Origin: Nemertoderma westbladi
Lineage: Eukaryota > Xenacoelomorpha > Nemertodermatida > Nemertodermatidae
Reading direction: 5' to 3'
Assembly: GCA_032718475.1 (NCBI GenBank)
Contig: JAUCBJ010000841.1
Span: forward strand, 1 to 55,981
Length of the DNA: 55,981 nt
The stretch's first letter is position 1. Every line of letters begins with the position of its first letter. Made by a program: the position numbers and the translations under genes. Below, piece by piece: positions 55,349-55,981 of the stretch. The notes beneath the pieces are model-generated. The model was given only the letters and a program-made list of their open reading frames with translations, searched no databases and was not told the origin of the DNA.

Positions 55349-55353
55349 CCTGC
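55349..55353. repeat. target-site duplication, right copy (CCTGC)
   Basis: CCTGC directly after the LTR terminus TTTTACA, matching 41183-41187. Confidence 0.9.
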
Positions 55354-55465
55354 GGTGTGGTGCATACTTTCAGTCCTCAGTGCAGTGGCTCAGACAAGGC
55401 CATCTCAGTGATACTACATACACAGTCTGCATACTCAGTGATAACTGACCAAGCTGCCTATATGA

Positions 55466-55600
55466 AAAGGAAACCTGGTCAGGGGAGACCAGGTGGAAAG
55501 GAGACCTGGTCAGGGGAGACCAGGTGGAAAGGAAACCTGGTCAGGGGAGACCTGTTGGAAAGGAATACTGGTCAGGGGAGACAAGGTGGAAAGGAAACGG
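55466..55600. repeat. 31-bp tandem repeat, four copies
   Basis: Unit GAAACCTGGTCAGGGGAGAC plus CAGGTGGAAAG, four copies with increasing divergence to the right. Each contains CCTGGTC...GACCAGG, so it can form a small hairpin. It extends into the start of the LINE fragment. Confidence 0.88.
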
Positions 55601-55930
55601 GCTGAGACTCCTATCTAGGGCGTCACATTTATACAAAATATGACTTTCGACTTCAATTTCGCCCGACTTACATAGACAACATATTCTATCTTCTAAGGGT
55701 TTGCCCTGATATCGACCCACTTCAATACCCAACAGCAAAACACCGGACCGAAAACTGCGCCATGATTGACCGTTCACTGTGGTTGATTTTTGACTTAACA
55801 TAAAGTTCTGTCTTAAAGTTCGTTTTAAATAACTTGTAAGTACGCAGTTTCGGTTTAAGTAATACACTTGACGCCCAGATATTTGAAAAATAGTCTGTAC
55901 AATGCTTATCCAAAATTATCTAGATCACAT
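55601..55930 (-). mobile_element. C-terminal fragment of a non-LTR retrotransposon
   Basis: Minus-strand codons read SWRSFRSGVLLLGIEVGRYQ, then EDRICCLCKSGEIEVESHIL and YKCDALDR. The pattern (F)RSGxLxLxIExGRYxGxPxExRxCxxC...ExExHxLxxC is the zinc-finger-like C-terminus of many LINE ORF2 proteins. A different family from the three LINEs above. The fragment runs off towards the right edge. Confidence 0.8.
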
Positions 55931-55981
55931 TAGATACAGCTAGTGTATATGTCATATAAATTCAACAATTTGAATACATTA

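Overview
This window looks like nuclear DNA of a marine invertebrate animal. Evidence: split genes with canonical GT-AG introns, two housekeeping genes whose proteins resemble animal orthologues (SEC63 and an EHD-family ATPase), several metazoan retrotransposon clades (CR1-like and RTE-like LINEs, Penelope-like elements, a BEL/Pao LTR element), many minisatellites and AT-rich spacers. Frequent TAGGCCTA and TACAGTA palindromes would suit an echinoderm or related deuterostome, but that placement is a guess and nothing here fixes the species.

Layout. 1-5 kb: islands of a 21-bp minisatellite and small inverted-repeat elements. 6.3-9.4 kb (+): a complete two-exon SEC63 gene. 10.1-12.65 kb: a pyrimidine-rich 37-bp/138-bp higher-order array. 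12.8-14.6 kb: an inverted-repeat element whose arms are 15-bp tandem units and whose core is a G-rich 17-bp array. 16.0-17.2 kb: a 63-bp to 43-bp tandem array, then a 211-bp LTR fragment. 17.7-22.66 kb (+): a CR1/jockey-type LINE with both ORFs open. 22.9-30.8 kb (-): the 5' three exons of an EHD gene. Its exon 1 is one long open frame; exons 2 and 3 (194 and 165 nt) were recognised by translating the minus strand. Intron 1 carries a decayed RTE-like LINE, intron 2 a small palindromic element, and intron 3 opens directly into about 25 tandem 31-bp copies of the exon 3/intron 3 junction. The EH-domain exon was not found. 31-40 kb: hairpin elements and nested dead retroelements, including an RTE-like copy inserted into a Penelope-like element with a visible 10-bp target duplication. 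41.2-55.35 kb (-): a 14.2-kb BEL/Pao-type element with two 1.2-kb LTRs, a CCTGC target duplication and one 1647-codon ORF that has lost reverse transcriptase, RNase H and integrase. 55.4-55.98 kb: a 31-bp array and a LINE 3' fragment.

How the genes relate. SEC63 (ER translocation) and EHD (endosomal membrane remodelling) are convergent neighbours without an evident functional link. Everything else is mobile or tandemly repeated DNA. The most unusual points are the tandem amplification of a real 5' splice site at the end of EHD exon 3, and repeat elements whose inverted arms are themselves tandem arrays expanded unequally between the two ends. Most long open frames inside the arrays exist only because the repeat unit lacks stop codons.
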